From Actinomortierella ambigua (Eukaryota > Mortierellomycota > Mortierellomycetes > Mortierellales > Mortierellaceae), in assembly GCA_016098155.1 (NCBI GenBank), contig JAAAJB010000306.1, positions 1-15,532 of the forward strand: a stretch of 15,532 nucleotides of DNA, written 5' to 3'. Position 1 is the stretch's first letter, and each line of letters begins with the position of its first letter. The notes under the pieces are model-generated. The model ran no database searches. It was not told the origin of the DNA and worked only from the letters and a program-made list of their open reading frames with translations. Both the position numbers and the translations under genes were made by a program. Shown in pieces: positions 1-7,220 of this stretch.

Positions 1-105
1 TTGTTGCTGTTGTTGTTGCTGTTGCTGTTGTTGTCGTTGCTGCTGCTGTTGTTGTTGTTGCTGATGTTGTTGATGTTGCTGATGTTGTTGCTGCTGTTGT
101 TGTTG
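1..105 (-). repeat. CAA/CAG triplet tract coding polyglutamine
   Basis: Thirty-five consecutive triplets read on the minus strand as 31 Gln, 3 His and 1 Arg, in frame with the F-box gene that starts at 756. CAA and CAG are mixed, with interrupting CAT and CGA codons. This argues for a maintained coding tract rather than a fresh pure repeat expansion. The tract continues past the window edge, so its full length is unknown. Confidence 0.9.
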
Positions 106-756
106 TTCATGAGATGCCACTCTTTGGACTTGCTTCAGCGTCGACTTTACAGTGAGATAGTCCAGGGAAAGCTCTTGAAGGCGCGGAAAGCTGGCCATGA
201 CACGCGCAATATCGCCTATGGACATGAACGTCTGAACTTTGAGCGCCAGCAAGTGTGACGCCAACGTGACCACGGCCTGCTGTAGACACTCGCACGAATC
301 GGTGACAAGTGTTTGAATGGCTGGGTTGACTTGCACAAGGGTCTTGATGGAGGAGGAGGAGGAGGAGGAAAAGGAGTCTTCTGGGAACCAGTGGCTGTTC
401 AGGAACGTTAGGCTGGTGAGGGATCGGCAGCTTGCCACCAACAGGGACATCAATTCATGCGGCTGAGCATCCATGCAGGTCGGGACAATAGAGAGACGGC
501 GGATCATGTGCCCATGGCGGCGGAGAGCATGCTCTCTAGCACAGCGCCGATGGTCCGTGCAGCCGATGGTCGAGCATGGCGAGTGCGGCGGCGGAGGCAG
601 CTGGATGATCTCGAACGTGGACCACAGCGTGGCGTTGAAGAAGGTGTGCCAGGCCTTGCTCACGAGAGCGCCTGTGCGGAGGTCACGGCGAGACAGATAC
701 GTAGCCACCATTCCCTGTAGTTCTGGAGGCAGGTCCACAAAGCGCGCCATCTCCAT
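1..756 (-). CDS. F-box protein, N-terminal 252 residues (C-terminus off the left edge)
   Basis: The minus strand is open from an ATG at 756 to base 1, giving 252 residues with no stop. Residues 5-50 fit an F-box: FVDLPPELQGMVATYLSRRD, then LVSKAWHTFFNATLWSTFE. F-box proteins bind Skp1 and choose substrates for SCF ubiquitin ligases; that role is family knowledge. After it comes a Cys/His-containing stretch (CSTIGCTDHRRC, about residues 63-74) and then HGHMIRRLSI, followed by leucine-rich-like segments such as LVASCRSLTSLTFL and FPRLQELSLDYL. A seven-serine run sits at residues 130-136 (bases 349-369). From residue 218 to the edge the protein is a Gln tract with three His and one Arg. The start is chosen because the F-box begins directly after it. 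The same general layout (F-box, Cys-rich patch, HxIRxL) appears in the gene at 1740-3332, suggesting a paralogous family. The substrate is unknown. Confidence 0.83.
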   Translation of the reverse strand, partial: MEMARFVDLPPELQGMVATYLSRRDLRTGALVSKAWHTFFNATLWSTFEIIQLPPPPHSPCSTIGCTDHRRCAREHALRRHGHMIRRLSIVPTCMDAQPHELMSLLVASCRSLTSLTFLNSHWFPEDSFSSSSSSSIKTLVQVNPAIQTLVTDSCECLQQAVVTLASHLLALKVQTFMSIGDIARVMASFPRLQELSLDYLTVKSTLKQVQRVASHEQQQQQQQHQQHQQHQQQQQQQQQRQQQQQQQQQQQ

Positions 757-881
757 GAGGCAAGGGTTGAATGTCGAAGCGGGGGGTGAACAGGGCAGAC
801 AGAATGAAAGAAATTCATTGCCGGCGGAGGGAATGAGTTGTACTTATTCATTTGCATCGGGTAAGTTGACGGAGAAGTCGA

Positions 882-930
882 AGGAGGAGGAGGAGGAGGT
901 GGTGGTGGTGGTGGTGGTGGAGGAGGAGGC
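882..930. repeat. GGA/GGT trinucleotide microsatellite
   Basis: About six GGA units are followed by about seven GGT units and three more GGA units. The tract lies roughly 125 bp upstream of the ATG of the left F-box gene. On the minus strand it is a pyrimidine-rich CCT/CCA tract, of the kind often seen in fungal promoters or 5' leaders. A regulatory role is only inference. Confidence 0.85.
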
Positions 931-1255
931 AGGAAGAACTGGAGGAGGGCACGGCCAGCCTCGTCTGGGAAGGAGGGGGGGGGCTGGTGCCACCATCCGA
1001 AAATCCAATTTCAGACCCCCCCGGTATATTTGTAGGCAGTTCGTGCGACATTGATAAATTAGCCCCTCGACATCCCCTCTACAATCCACAGCTTTTTAAG
1101 GGGGGAGCTGGAAGATCAGGTTCGGGTGCTCTTGTGGGTATATTGTATTCAGGGGGTGGAGTTGTATCGCCAACCCTAAACAAGGCGGAATGTAGAAGCG
1201 TCAAATTGTTTGCAATGCCGTACAGTACTACAAGAAGAACAACAAGAAGAAGGCA

Positions 1256-1274
1256 AGTGTACAGTACACTGTAC
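1256..1274. promoter_or_regulatory. Overlapping palindromes, possible regulator site
   Basis: AGTGTAC-A-GTACACT (1256-1270) overlaps GTACAGT-AC-ACTGTAC (1259-1274), and both are perfect inverted repeats. A further GTACAGT copy occurs at 1220-1226. The cluster is about 500 bp upstream of the left F-box gene on its promoter side. A dyad like this could bind a dimeric transcription factor, but no specific factor is recognised. Confidence 0.35.
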
Positions 1275-1463
1275 AATGTCGTTCCTCCGAGGAGAACCTT
1301 GACGGAACAAAAAAAAAACTTATTGCATCATTGTTGGCCATCCGAGAGAAGGGTGGGATGGACAGGAGTACCACGGCTCTCCTCGAGTAAAAAGTTCCAA
1401 TACTATATTGTTGTTTTCTCTCCCCCCACCTCCCTCTTTTCCCATGAAGAGTCAAGATGAGTA

Positions 1464-1538
1464 AAGAGGGAGAGAGAGAGAAAAGAAGGAGAGGGAGAGG
1501 GAGAGAGAGGAGAGAGGAGAGAGGGAGTGTGTGTGTGA

Positions 1539-1585
<47 letters not shown>

Positions 1586-1609
1586 GGAGAGAAAGGGAGG
1601 GAGAAAGAA
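1464..1609. repeat. GA-rich purine tract with (GA)n core
   Basis: The + strand is almost all purine for about 145 bases. It includes a long GA dinucleotide core near 1543-1575 and is broken by a short GTGTGTGTGT island near 1527-1536. It lies just downstream of the F-box gene that ends at 1740. Long polypurine tracts can adopt triplex structures. Open frames through it are translation artefacts. Confidence 0.9.
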
Positions 1610-1700
1610 CCTCTGAGTGTGGCGAGAAAAAGAGTTTATGGGTTGTGAGTGTGTTTTGTTGGACAGGCCAAGTCTGTGCGATGTGAATGGACTCTTTTTG

Positions 1701-1706
1701 TTTATT
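1701..1706 (-). terminator. Polyadenylation signal AATAAA
   Basis: An exact AATAAA on the minus strand lies 34-39 nt after the stop codon of the F-box/LRR gene at 1740-3332. It fits the efficiency or positioning element for 3' end formation of that transcript. Confidence 0.5.
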
Positions 1707-1739
1707 TTCTTTTGGAGATACAATTGCAATTACGCCATG

Positions 1740-3332
1740 TCACCGTCTGGCTTTTCCGTTGCTGCAGGAAGGATCTTCAGAACCATGCGCTGTCTCGATA
1801 AGGTCCAGCTCAGGCCAGTATGTTTTCAACCAATCGCGTTTCTGCTCATTGCCGATTTCGAAGCACGACAGCCTGTACAGATTTGGCCAGCGCATCTTCA
1901 TCCACTTGAACTCGGCAATGTCCTGGAGGTATCGCCAGTGGCCCAGACGCAGCACCTCCAGGTGAACAAGCCCTGAAAGTTGACCCAGTCCCGCGCGAAG
2001 GGTCCACGACATCTCGAATGCTGCATACAAAGGGTCAACAGTGTTGCCATCTCGAAGGTCAATCGTGTGCAAACGAGCAAGCCCCCCAAGCCGTCGAAGG
2101 AAGATGACCTCGGCCTTCAACCACTCTGGCTCTCCAGGTGCCGCCAGCTCCTTCTCGACAGCTGCAATGTCAGCAAGGCTCGGTCCGGTCCGACGCGAAA
2201 GCATCATTGGCACCTGTAGCACCTCCAGCTGAACACACGCCCAAGATTCACCGATCAACTTGCGGATGTCGATACGGGAGCAGCGCGTGCTTTTAAGAGT
2301 CCGAAGCCGAATACAGTGGGCCAGAATTTGGGCGACCCCGTCACTTCCACCGGTACCAAAGAAATCAATCTCAATGTGCTCTAGTGTCCGACCCTGCCGG
2401 AGGGCAAGGCAATGGAGATCACCATACGTTGGGCTATTTAGCTTAACAGAGCGCAATCGCTCAGGCAGCAATGCTTTCAGGACGGCACTTGTCCATTGGC
2501 CTTCTCTGCTCAACACAAGAGAATCCAGCTGTGACAGAAGCGGGAAGCCGTCCAAGACTCGGGTATTGATTGTAGACAGGAGATGTAGCTGAATGTGTTG
2601 GAGGCCCGTGCAGCGCACTAGCAAGTCTGGAAGCCAGGGGCATTCCGCGTGCGCACGCAGCCGTCTGAGCTTGAAGAGCTGTGGCAATGGTGGTGGGTCG
2701 ATGGTGTTGAAAGGGACGCTGCGTACCCACCCACTGGGATAATCTACGACGAGTTCTTCTAGGCATGGGCACGAGGTTAGCACATCCCATAGTATCCGTG
2801 CAGACAGATGTGCACCCTCCTTAACGACGAACGATCGCAGCAAGGGTAAGGCTGGAAAAGGCGATGGCAGGGACACCCCCGTGCTGATGGAGCTTGATAT
2901 CTCTCGGATCCCTGGATTCTGCTCGAGAAGCCTGGTCAGACTCAACTCGTCGGCATGTAGACCAAAGTGGATGGAAGTAAGGAGAGATTGGCACTTTGTG
3001 GCAACCACCTCGTACAACTCCCAGGCATAAACATCGCCCACGTTATATCCGTAGAATAGGTGGCGAATATGATGGCCATTCTTGCTGACGGCGCGCTTTT
3101 TAGCACACCTGCGACAGCTATGCTCGACCAGACATTCCTGTCCCGACAAGTGGGTGTATATCGAAGGGGCGTCACGAAAGAAAAAGCTAGACCACAGCGA
3201 GCCACACAAGGATGCGTTCCAAGCTTTACACACGAGAGAGCATGCTTTGCGGTCTGGGAGCGGCAGGAAGTCGACAACTATTTCCCTCAGTTCAGGAATT
3301 TGCATGGGGTTGATGGATTCCAACATGTGCAT
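1740..3332 (-). CDS. F-box / leucine-rich-repeat-like protein
   Basis: An intronless gene of 530 residues. Residues 10-55 form an F-box: MQIPELREIVVDFLPLPDRK, then CSLVCKAWNASLCGSLWSSF. It is followed by a Cys cluster (CLVEHSCRRCAKK, about residues 68-80), then HHIRHLFYG and a series of leucine-rich segments. Examples are CPCLEELVVDY, LFKLRRLRAH, CTGLQHIQLHLL, RLRTLKSTRC and LVHLEVLRLGHW. The likely role is an SCF substrate receptor with an LRR-like solenoid for target binding (family inference). Methionines at positions 1, 3 and 10 could all start translation and only the first is assumed here. The gene is divergent from the plus-strand F-box-like gene at 3482, with 149 bp between starts, so they may share control. 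An AATAAA follows the stop. The target is unknown. Confidence 0.85.
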   Translation of the reverse strand: MHMLESINPMQIPELREIVVDFLPLPDRKACSLVCKAWNASLCGSLWSSFFFRDAPSIYTHLSGQECLVEHSCRRCAKKRAVSKNGHHIRHLFYGYNVGDVYAWELYEVVATKCQSLLTSIHFGLHADELSLTRLLEQNPGIREISSSISTGVSLPSPFPALPLLRSFVVKEGAHLSARILWDVLTSCPCLEELVVDYPSGWVRSVPFNTIDPPPLPQLFKLRRLRAHAECPWLPDLLVRCTGLQHIQLHLLSTINTRVLDGFPLLSQLDSLVLSREGQWTSAVLKALLPERLRSVKLNSPTYGDLHCLALRQGRTLEHIEIDFFGTGGSDGVAQILAHCIRLRTLKSTRCSRIDIRKLIGESWACVQLEVLQVPMMLSRRTGPSLADIAAVEKELAAPGEPEWLKAEVIFLRRLGGLARLHTIDLRDGNTVDPLYAAFEMSWTLRAGLGQLSGLVHLEVLRLGHWRYLQDIAEFKWMKMRWPNLYRLSCFEIGNEQKRDWLKTYWPELDLIETAHGSEDPSCSNGKARR

Positions 3333-3405
3333 GTGTCAGAATGTGTTTGCATATGTGGTGTATATGTTTGTATGCGTCTGTACGTGTGTATTTGTGTGAG
3401 CGAGA
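3325..3405. repeat. TG-rich imperfect dinucleotide tract
   Basis: Alternating TG/TA/CG steps with many GTGTGT and TATATG units. The tract starts at the 5' end of the minus-strand F-box gene and covers half of the divergent promoter. Alternating purine-pyrimidine sequence of this type can form left-handed DNA; whether it does here is not known. Confidence 0.6.
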
Positions 3406-3481
3406 GTTTGAGAGAAAAAAAAAGTTCTTGTCCGCCCCACACCCTCCCCCTCACTTCAGAAATTGAATCGCATTTCTCGAC
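3333..3481. promoter_or_regulatory. Short divergent intergenic region, probable bidirectional promoter
   Basis: Only 149 bp separate the start codons of two head-to-head F-box-type genes, so both core promoters must lie here or inside the coding regions. It contains TG/TA alternating sequence (3325-3405, with TATAT at about 3361), an A-rich patch, and a C/T-rich run at 3430-3457 just before the plus-strand ATG. Fungal 5' leaders often have such pyrimidine runs. No specific factor site is recognised. Confidence 0.5.
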
Positions 3482-5668
3482 ATGCCGAAAATCAACCTAG
3501 ATGTCCTTGCCCACATCATCAGCCGCGTCGAGGACAGAGAGACACTGTTTTTGCTTCTTGTTGTCAGCAAGGATGTCTTCAAACTAAGCTGTCGTGTCCT
3601 CTATCGCGACCCACTTCGCTACCTTCTCGAGGGAACGCGCAAGTCACTCAGGAAGGACAGGCTGGCCTTCATTCGCTTGGTGCTGGCCCTTTCACCAGCC
3701 ACAGACAATGACACGCGGCTTCTCCGAACGGTGTTTGATGCGCCGCCCGGACAGCAGCCAGTACCACCATCCACACAGCCCATGCTTGACTATCTCGCTC
3801 TTATCCGAGTCGTACGATGGGAGGACGCTATCGGACCCAGCCTCGCCTCACAGAAAAAGAAGCGATTGCTCCCTGGCAGTAGTCACGTTGAGCGAGAGCG
3901 AAAGGCGTTCCTCCGGAGCGCACTGACTTGGTGCATTAGTGGCCATCAGCTGGGCAACATACGCGAGCTGGAGATTGAGCCAAAGAGCCTCGAGATGTTC
4001 ATCAGCATGGCGTACCAGCTCGCGCGTGTGAGAACCATTGTTATCCACGTCGATCGAGACGATGACCATGTGGTGGATATTTATCGTTTGGCTATCCGTC
4101 TAGTCCAAGAGATCCATAAGCATCACGGTCCTAATCTCTTGCATGAATGCCGCCTATCCGTAAACCCGCTGGAGCTGCACCGCCAGTCGAACGAATTGTA
4201 TTCGCTTGCAGTTGAGCTGAGCAAGCTGCTGCCTCCAATCTCGTTGGGTGGCCATACTTGGGTGCCCCATGGACCGTTGGACGCCGACCTATCCAGGCTG
4301 ACGACCCTCGTCACAGCGCAGAGACCTTGGCTCTCGATTGTACGGCTCTACCAAGGGTTTTCTGCCGGGCAGATTATGCAGCGTTGTCGAGCATTGGCCA
4401 GGGTGGCGATCGAGTTGGATACCGATATCCTATCAAATGGGAGTTTATTTGAGTGGGCGGTGGTGGAGGCCCATCAGCGGACAGCAGCGACAGCAGCATC
4501 GGGAACATTGATGGCAACATCGGCAAATTCAGCAGTACCAGTCTCCAGAAACGTGCCGATTCCCCCATCAATGCCTCTGACACAGCTCAACCTACGAGCA
4601 CGGGAATCACCTTTGGGCGACGACGCAAGTATCAACCGATTCAAGAAAGTGTTGAAGGATGCCTTGTATGGATTTGCAGACACTCTTCGGTGGGTATATA
4701 TTGACATCTGGGTGGATCGAGGAGGGGGAGGAGAACTCGAAACAGCCGAGGAATCACAGGATACAGGACTGGACGGTATCACCTCGGCGCAGTCCCAGGT
4801 AGTGAACAGCACTGATGCTGGGGGCGTTGCTTACAGCGAGTACCGGACCATGCCCGATCTCGTGCATCTGGAGTACAGAAATATAGGACCCACGGTATTT
4901 GACATTGGCGTCTTGCATAGCTGCCCCAATCTGACGAGCCTATCGGTGACGCTTAGCGACCTTGATGGACCAACATTCACTTCTTGGCCAGTCTTGCACA
5001 GCTCGTCACTCTTTTCTTTGGAGCTCGGTCGTCGAGCAACCCACCTCTTTGACCCTGTTTCGCTGCAGCACATGCCGAGACTGGAAGAGCTGAACTTGGT
5101 ACAGATCGAAGAGGATCCGACTCCTGGAGCGCCGCGTTTTTCAAATCGTTGGACATGGGATTGGCGCCTACCAAAACTGAGAGAGATCTGTTTGTGGAGC
5201 GCCACAGTAGAGGATTGTTTCAGTCTCCAGATCCTGCGGACATGCCCCAGAGTCCAAACGATCGAGCTTGAGGCTAGCAGTCATGTTCATTGTCGGCTAG
5301 ATGTGCGCAGTGTCCTGGACAACTCCGAGCAGGATGTCTTTCCCAATCTGACGACCCTCAGAATTTGGAAGACCTGGGACATAGACCCCGAGGATTTCCA
5401 CCATTTGCTGATGCATGTCTTTCCGAAACTCCGTTATCTTGAGCTGGACTCACTCACTTCGTGTACCGGGGAGCAAATACTAGAAGCCACACGATACCAC
5501 CCATCTCTGCGCAAAGTCGAGGCCTCGGACGATCTTCTCGATCGTCATAGTCGCGCACGTCTAGGGTTGATCCAGGAATCGGAGATGAGCCCTGAAGTGC
5601 TCGCAGAAATGCGAGAACGCGAATGTGTCTATGACTTTGATGGAGTGCTCTTTCGTCTCGCCCAGTAA
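3482..5668 (+). CDS. F-box-like / leucine-rich-repeat-like protein
   Basis: An intronless gene of 728 residues. The N-terminus (MPKINLDVLAHIISRVEDRE, then LLLVVSKDVFKLSCRVLYRD) fits an F-box-like domain in residues 3-45. The middle is helical with charged stretches and an Ala/Ser/Thr-rich, probably disordered segment near residues 335-360. From about residue 457 to 690 there are leucine-rich units: PDLVHLEYRNIG, CPNLTSLSVTLSDL, MPRLEELNLVQIEE, LPKLREICLW, CPRVQTIELE, FPNLTTLRIW and FPKLRYLELDSL. The layout is that of fungal F-box/LRR proteins of the SCF ubiquitin ligase system. The start is the first ATG and the F-box begins directly after it. It is head-to-head with the minus-strand F-box gene. 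It lacks that gene's Cys cluster, so it is a more distant member. The substrate is unknown. Confidence 0.82.
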   Translation: MPKINLDVLAHIISRVEDRETLFLLLVVSKDVFKLSCRVLYRDPLRYLLEGTRKSLRKDRLAFIRLVLALSPATDNDTRLLRTVFDAPPGQQPVPPSTQPMLDYLALIRVVRWEDAIGPSLASQKKKRLLPGSSHVERERKAFLRSALTWCISGHQLGNIRELEIEPKSLEMFISMAYQLARVRTIVIHVDRDDDHVVDIYRLAIRLVQEIHKHHGPNLLHECRLSVNPLELHRQSNELYSLAVELSKLLPPISLGGHTWVPHGPLDADLSRLTTLVTAQRPWLSIVRLYQGFSAGQIMQRCRALARVAIELDTDILSNGSLFEWAVVEAHQRTAATAASGTLMATSANSAVPVSRNVPIPPSMPLTQLNLRARESPLGDDASINRFKKVLKDALYGFADTLRWVYIDIWVDRGGGGELETAEESQDTGLDGITSAQSQVVNSTDAGGVAYSEYRTMPDLVHLEYRNIGPTVFDIGVLHSCPNLTSLSVTLSDLDGPTFTSWPVLHSSSLFSLELGRRATHLFDPVSLQHMPRLEELNLVQIEEDPTPGAPRFSNRWTWDWRLPKLREICLWSATVEDCFSLQILRTCPRVQTIELEASSHVHCRLDVRSVLDNSEQDVFPNLTTLRIWKTWDIDPEDFHHLLMHVFPKLRYLELDSLTSCTGEQILEATRYHPSLRKVEASDDLLDRHSRARLGLIQESEMSPEVLAEMRERECVYDFDGVLFRLAQ

Positions 5669-6099
5669 AAGTGTTCAACATATTCTTAAAAGGCGTCTAT
5701 TTTTTCTGTTGTCTTTTCACCGTGTTAACTCAATATGTCCAAATTTGAAGCCCTGGCTAAGCAAAGTAAAAGGGATTGCGTTTTGGACTCATGAGCACGG
5801 TATCTAAAAACCGAGACACAAATCACAGGTGACATTGGAATTTTTTTACGTGTGACCAAACCGATAGGTCAAACACGTCTCATGTGTCCAAAATGCTGTA
5901 ATCCTCCTGCGTCAATGTGGTTTGTGGGGATTTTCCCAGGAGTGTGTTTTTTTTTCAGCACGCATCGTATTCATTTCCTTGGCTAGGGAAAAAAACTAAA
6001 AAATGTACAACAAAGGATTTCTCCCACAGAGGAGGGGGGGGGAGAGCTGTTCCCTCACCCCTATCCGTTGAGAGATCATGTCCGGATCGCCCTTTCCTC
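5669..6099. other. Convergent intergenic region
   Basis: This 431-bp gap lies between the stop of the plus-strand F-box-like gene (5668) and the stop of the minus-strand claudin-like gene (6100), so it holds two 3' ends facing each other. It is AT-rich with several T and A runs and a G9 run near 6032-6040. I found no exact AATAAA for either gene. An imperfect hairpin (ACGTGTGACC ... GGTCAAACACGT, about 5849-5878) is present. No RNA gene or coding frame is convincing. Confidence 0.6.
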
Positions 6100-6940
6100 C
6101 TAATCTTGGAGAGCAATGTATCCGCCGGCATAGCGAGCGTATCCCATAACGCTGGCTGCCAAGAGGGCGCCAAAAGTCCAAGAGACGTTGGACAGGATGA
6201 ACGCCACGCCATATCCAGTACCATATGCAAACATGGAGGACTCGTGCTTGACATGAGCAATCAATCCCATCGTGGCCACTTGCAACGCAGCTTGTTGAGA
6301 GGTAATGGGACAAGAGACGTGGTTGCAGTCAATAAACAAAGAACGTTACACATCCTTTCTTTCCTTCACTTTGGTTCTTATCTTACTCCCCCTTCCCTTT
6401 CCCGAAAGGAGAGTGGAAAGCGGCATTCAAAGGATTCTTACCATAAAGGCCAATCAAGCCAAGAATATGCTTCCAACCCTGCTGCCGGAAGCGCTCACCC
6501 GTGTAGAAGACGGTGCTCAAACCCGCCAGAACCCAGAGTCCCACCAGGGCGGACAGCACTGCTGTGACATCGGCGATACGCCATTCGAGACACAGATTGA
6601 CCGACTTGCGACCTTCGTCATGGTCACAGTCGCCCCACGATCGCTGCGGGAACCGACGGCAGTCACCTGTAAGCGTCGAGCACTTTTGCCACAGGCCGTG
6701 GTCGACGACCGTGTTGACTGGTGCGGGGCTCTTGTATTGAACCCTGGGGAAAAAAAGAGACAGCGCGACAGAACATAAACGCGTGAGAATCACCCCACCG
6801 ATCAACGACAAAAGGTGTGGTGCAAAGACGAGCAGAGGGAGATTTGCTTACCACTGGGGCATGAAGAGCGAGGAGAGGGCAAAGCCATAGGACAGCAAGA
6901 AGCCAGCCGTGATGGCGATATACACGTTTTGGGTAGGCAT
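6100..6940 (-). CDS. Claudin/PMP22-superfamily-like four-helix membrane protein
   Basis: Three exons, complement(6100..6290, 6442..6743, 6852..6940), give 193 residues. Introns of 108 nt (GTAAGC...CCCCAG) and 151 nt (GTAAGA...ACAAG) keep phase, and the coding sum is 582 nt. Four hydrophobic segments are visible: about residues 6-27, 88-110, 120-144 and 152-181. The first extracellular loop carries W30, GLW at 46-48, and C51, C58, C69 and C81, followed by an Arg (R85) just before helix 2. W-x17-W-x2-C-x6-C with GLW is the hallmark of the claudin/PMP22/EMP superfamily, whose members organise plasma-membrane domains and cell contacts or accompany channels. Fungal relatives include the Sur7/PalI and Dcv1-type proteins. 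It most likely sits in the plasma membrane or endomembranes; its function is not known. There is no cleavable signal peptide, since helix 1 is the likely signal anchor. The third exon's acceptor has a poor polypyrimidine tract, so that junction is the least certain. Confidence 0.78.
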
Positions 6941-7220
6941 GGTTTGGTGGTTCTGTGTGAAATATAGAGGTGGGTGCAATGGCAGAGTCAATGAGAATAA
7001 TGTCTGTGAATGAGAAGTGGTTTACTGGAATTGAATGTTGCATGGGAAAGTCCTTTTTATCTTTATTATGCACAAGCAGTCATGCGTGCACATTTTCCCA
7101 ACTAGTGGACCTGGTCCATTGGATAGGTGTTGCCCACCATGGGGCGAGGGCGCGTTTGTGTGGCTACGACTTTTATTTTTTTCTTGGCAGTTTCTTGTCT
7201 CCAATGGGGTCGCTCGCTCC
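6941..7220. promoter_or_regulatory. Intergenic region upstream of the claudin-like gene
   Basis: These 280 bp lie between the PARG stop (7221) and the ATG of the claudin-like gene (6940), both on the minus strand. The left part should hold the claudin-like promoter and 5' leader. The right part holds the PARG 3' end, with AATAAA at 7172-7177. No recognisable operator is seen. Confidence 0.45.
7172..7177 (-). terminator. Polyadenylation signal AATAAA of the PARG gene
   Basis: An exact AATAAA on the minus strand, 44-49 nt beyond the TAA stop of the PARG gene. The surrounding sequence is A-rich (seven A's precede TAAAAG), as expected for a fungal 3' end. Confidence 0.55.

Larger units (their letters stand above)
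757..1739. other. Gene-free intergenic region with microsatellites
   Basis: This 983-bp stretch lies between the start of the left F-box gene (756) and the stop of the next one (1740), both on the minus strand. It should therefore hold the promoter of the left gene and the 3' end of the right one. Open frames crossing it encode only low-complexity Ser/Thr, Arg/Glu or Leu/Ser runs translated from simple repeats, and none resembles a known family. It contains a GGA/GGT tract, runs of G, a cluster of GTACAGT/ACTGTAC half-sites and a long purine tract. I see no RNA gene or transposon. Confidence 0.7.

Noticed and set aside
1..258. Plus-strand poly-leucine open frame
   Set aside because: It is the antisense reading of the CAA/CAG tract in the minus-strand F-box gene, which has a recognisable domain and continuous frame.
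844..1089. Minus-strand frame with Ser/Thr-rich and Pro-rich runs
   Set aside because: The composition is created by the GGA/GGT repeat. There is no domain and no splice link to a neighbouring gene.
1403..1729. Arg/Glu-rich and Leu/Ser-rich frames through the GA tract
   Set aside because: Pure translation of a dinucleotide repeat on either strand, with no non-repeat coding signal.
5849..5878. Imperfect hairpin in the convergent gap as a terminator or RNA
   Set aside because: The stem is short and bulged, with no U-tract or conserved element. Eukaryotic nuclear genes do not end at such hairpins, and chance is a sufficient explanation.
5917..6567. Plus-strand 216-residue open frame
   Set aside because: It runs antisense across exons and introns of the claudin-like gene. 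It has no recognisable family, whereas the minus strand gives spliced exons with a clear membrane topology.
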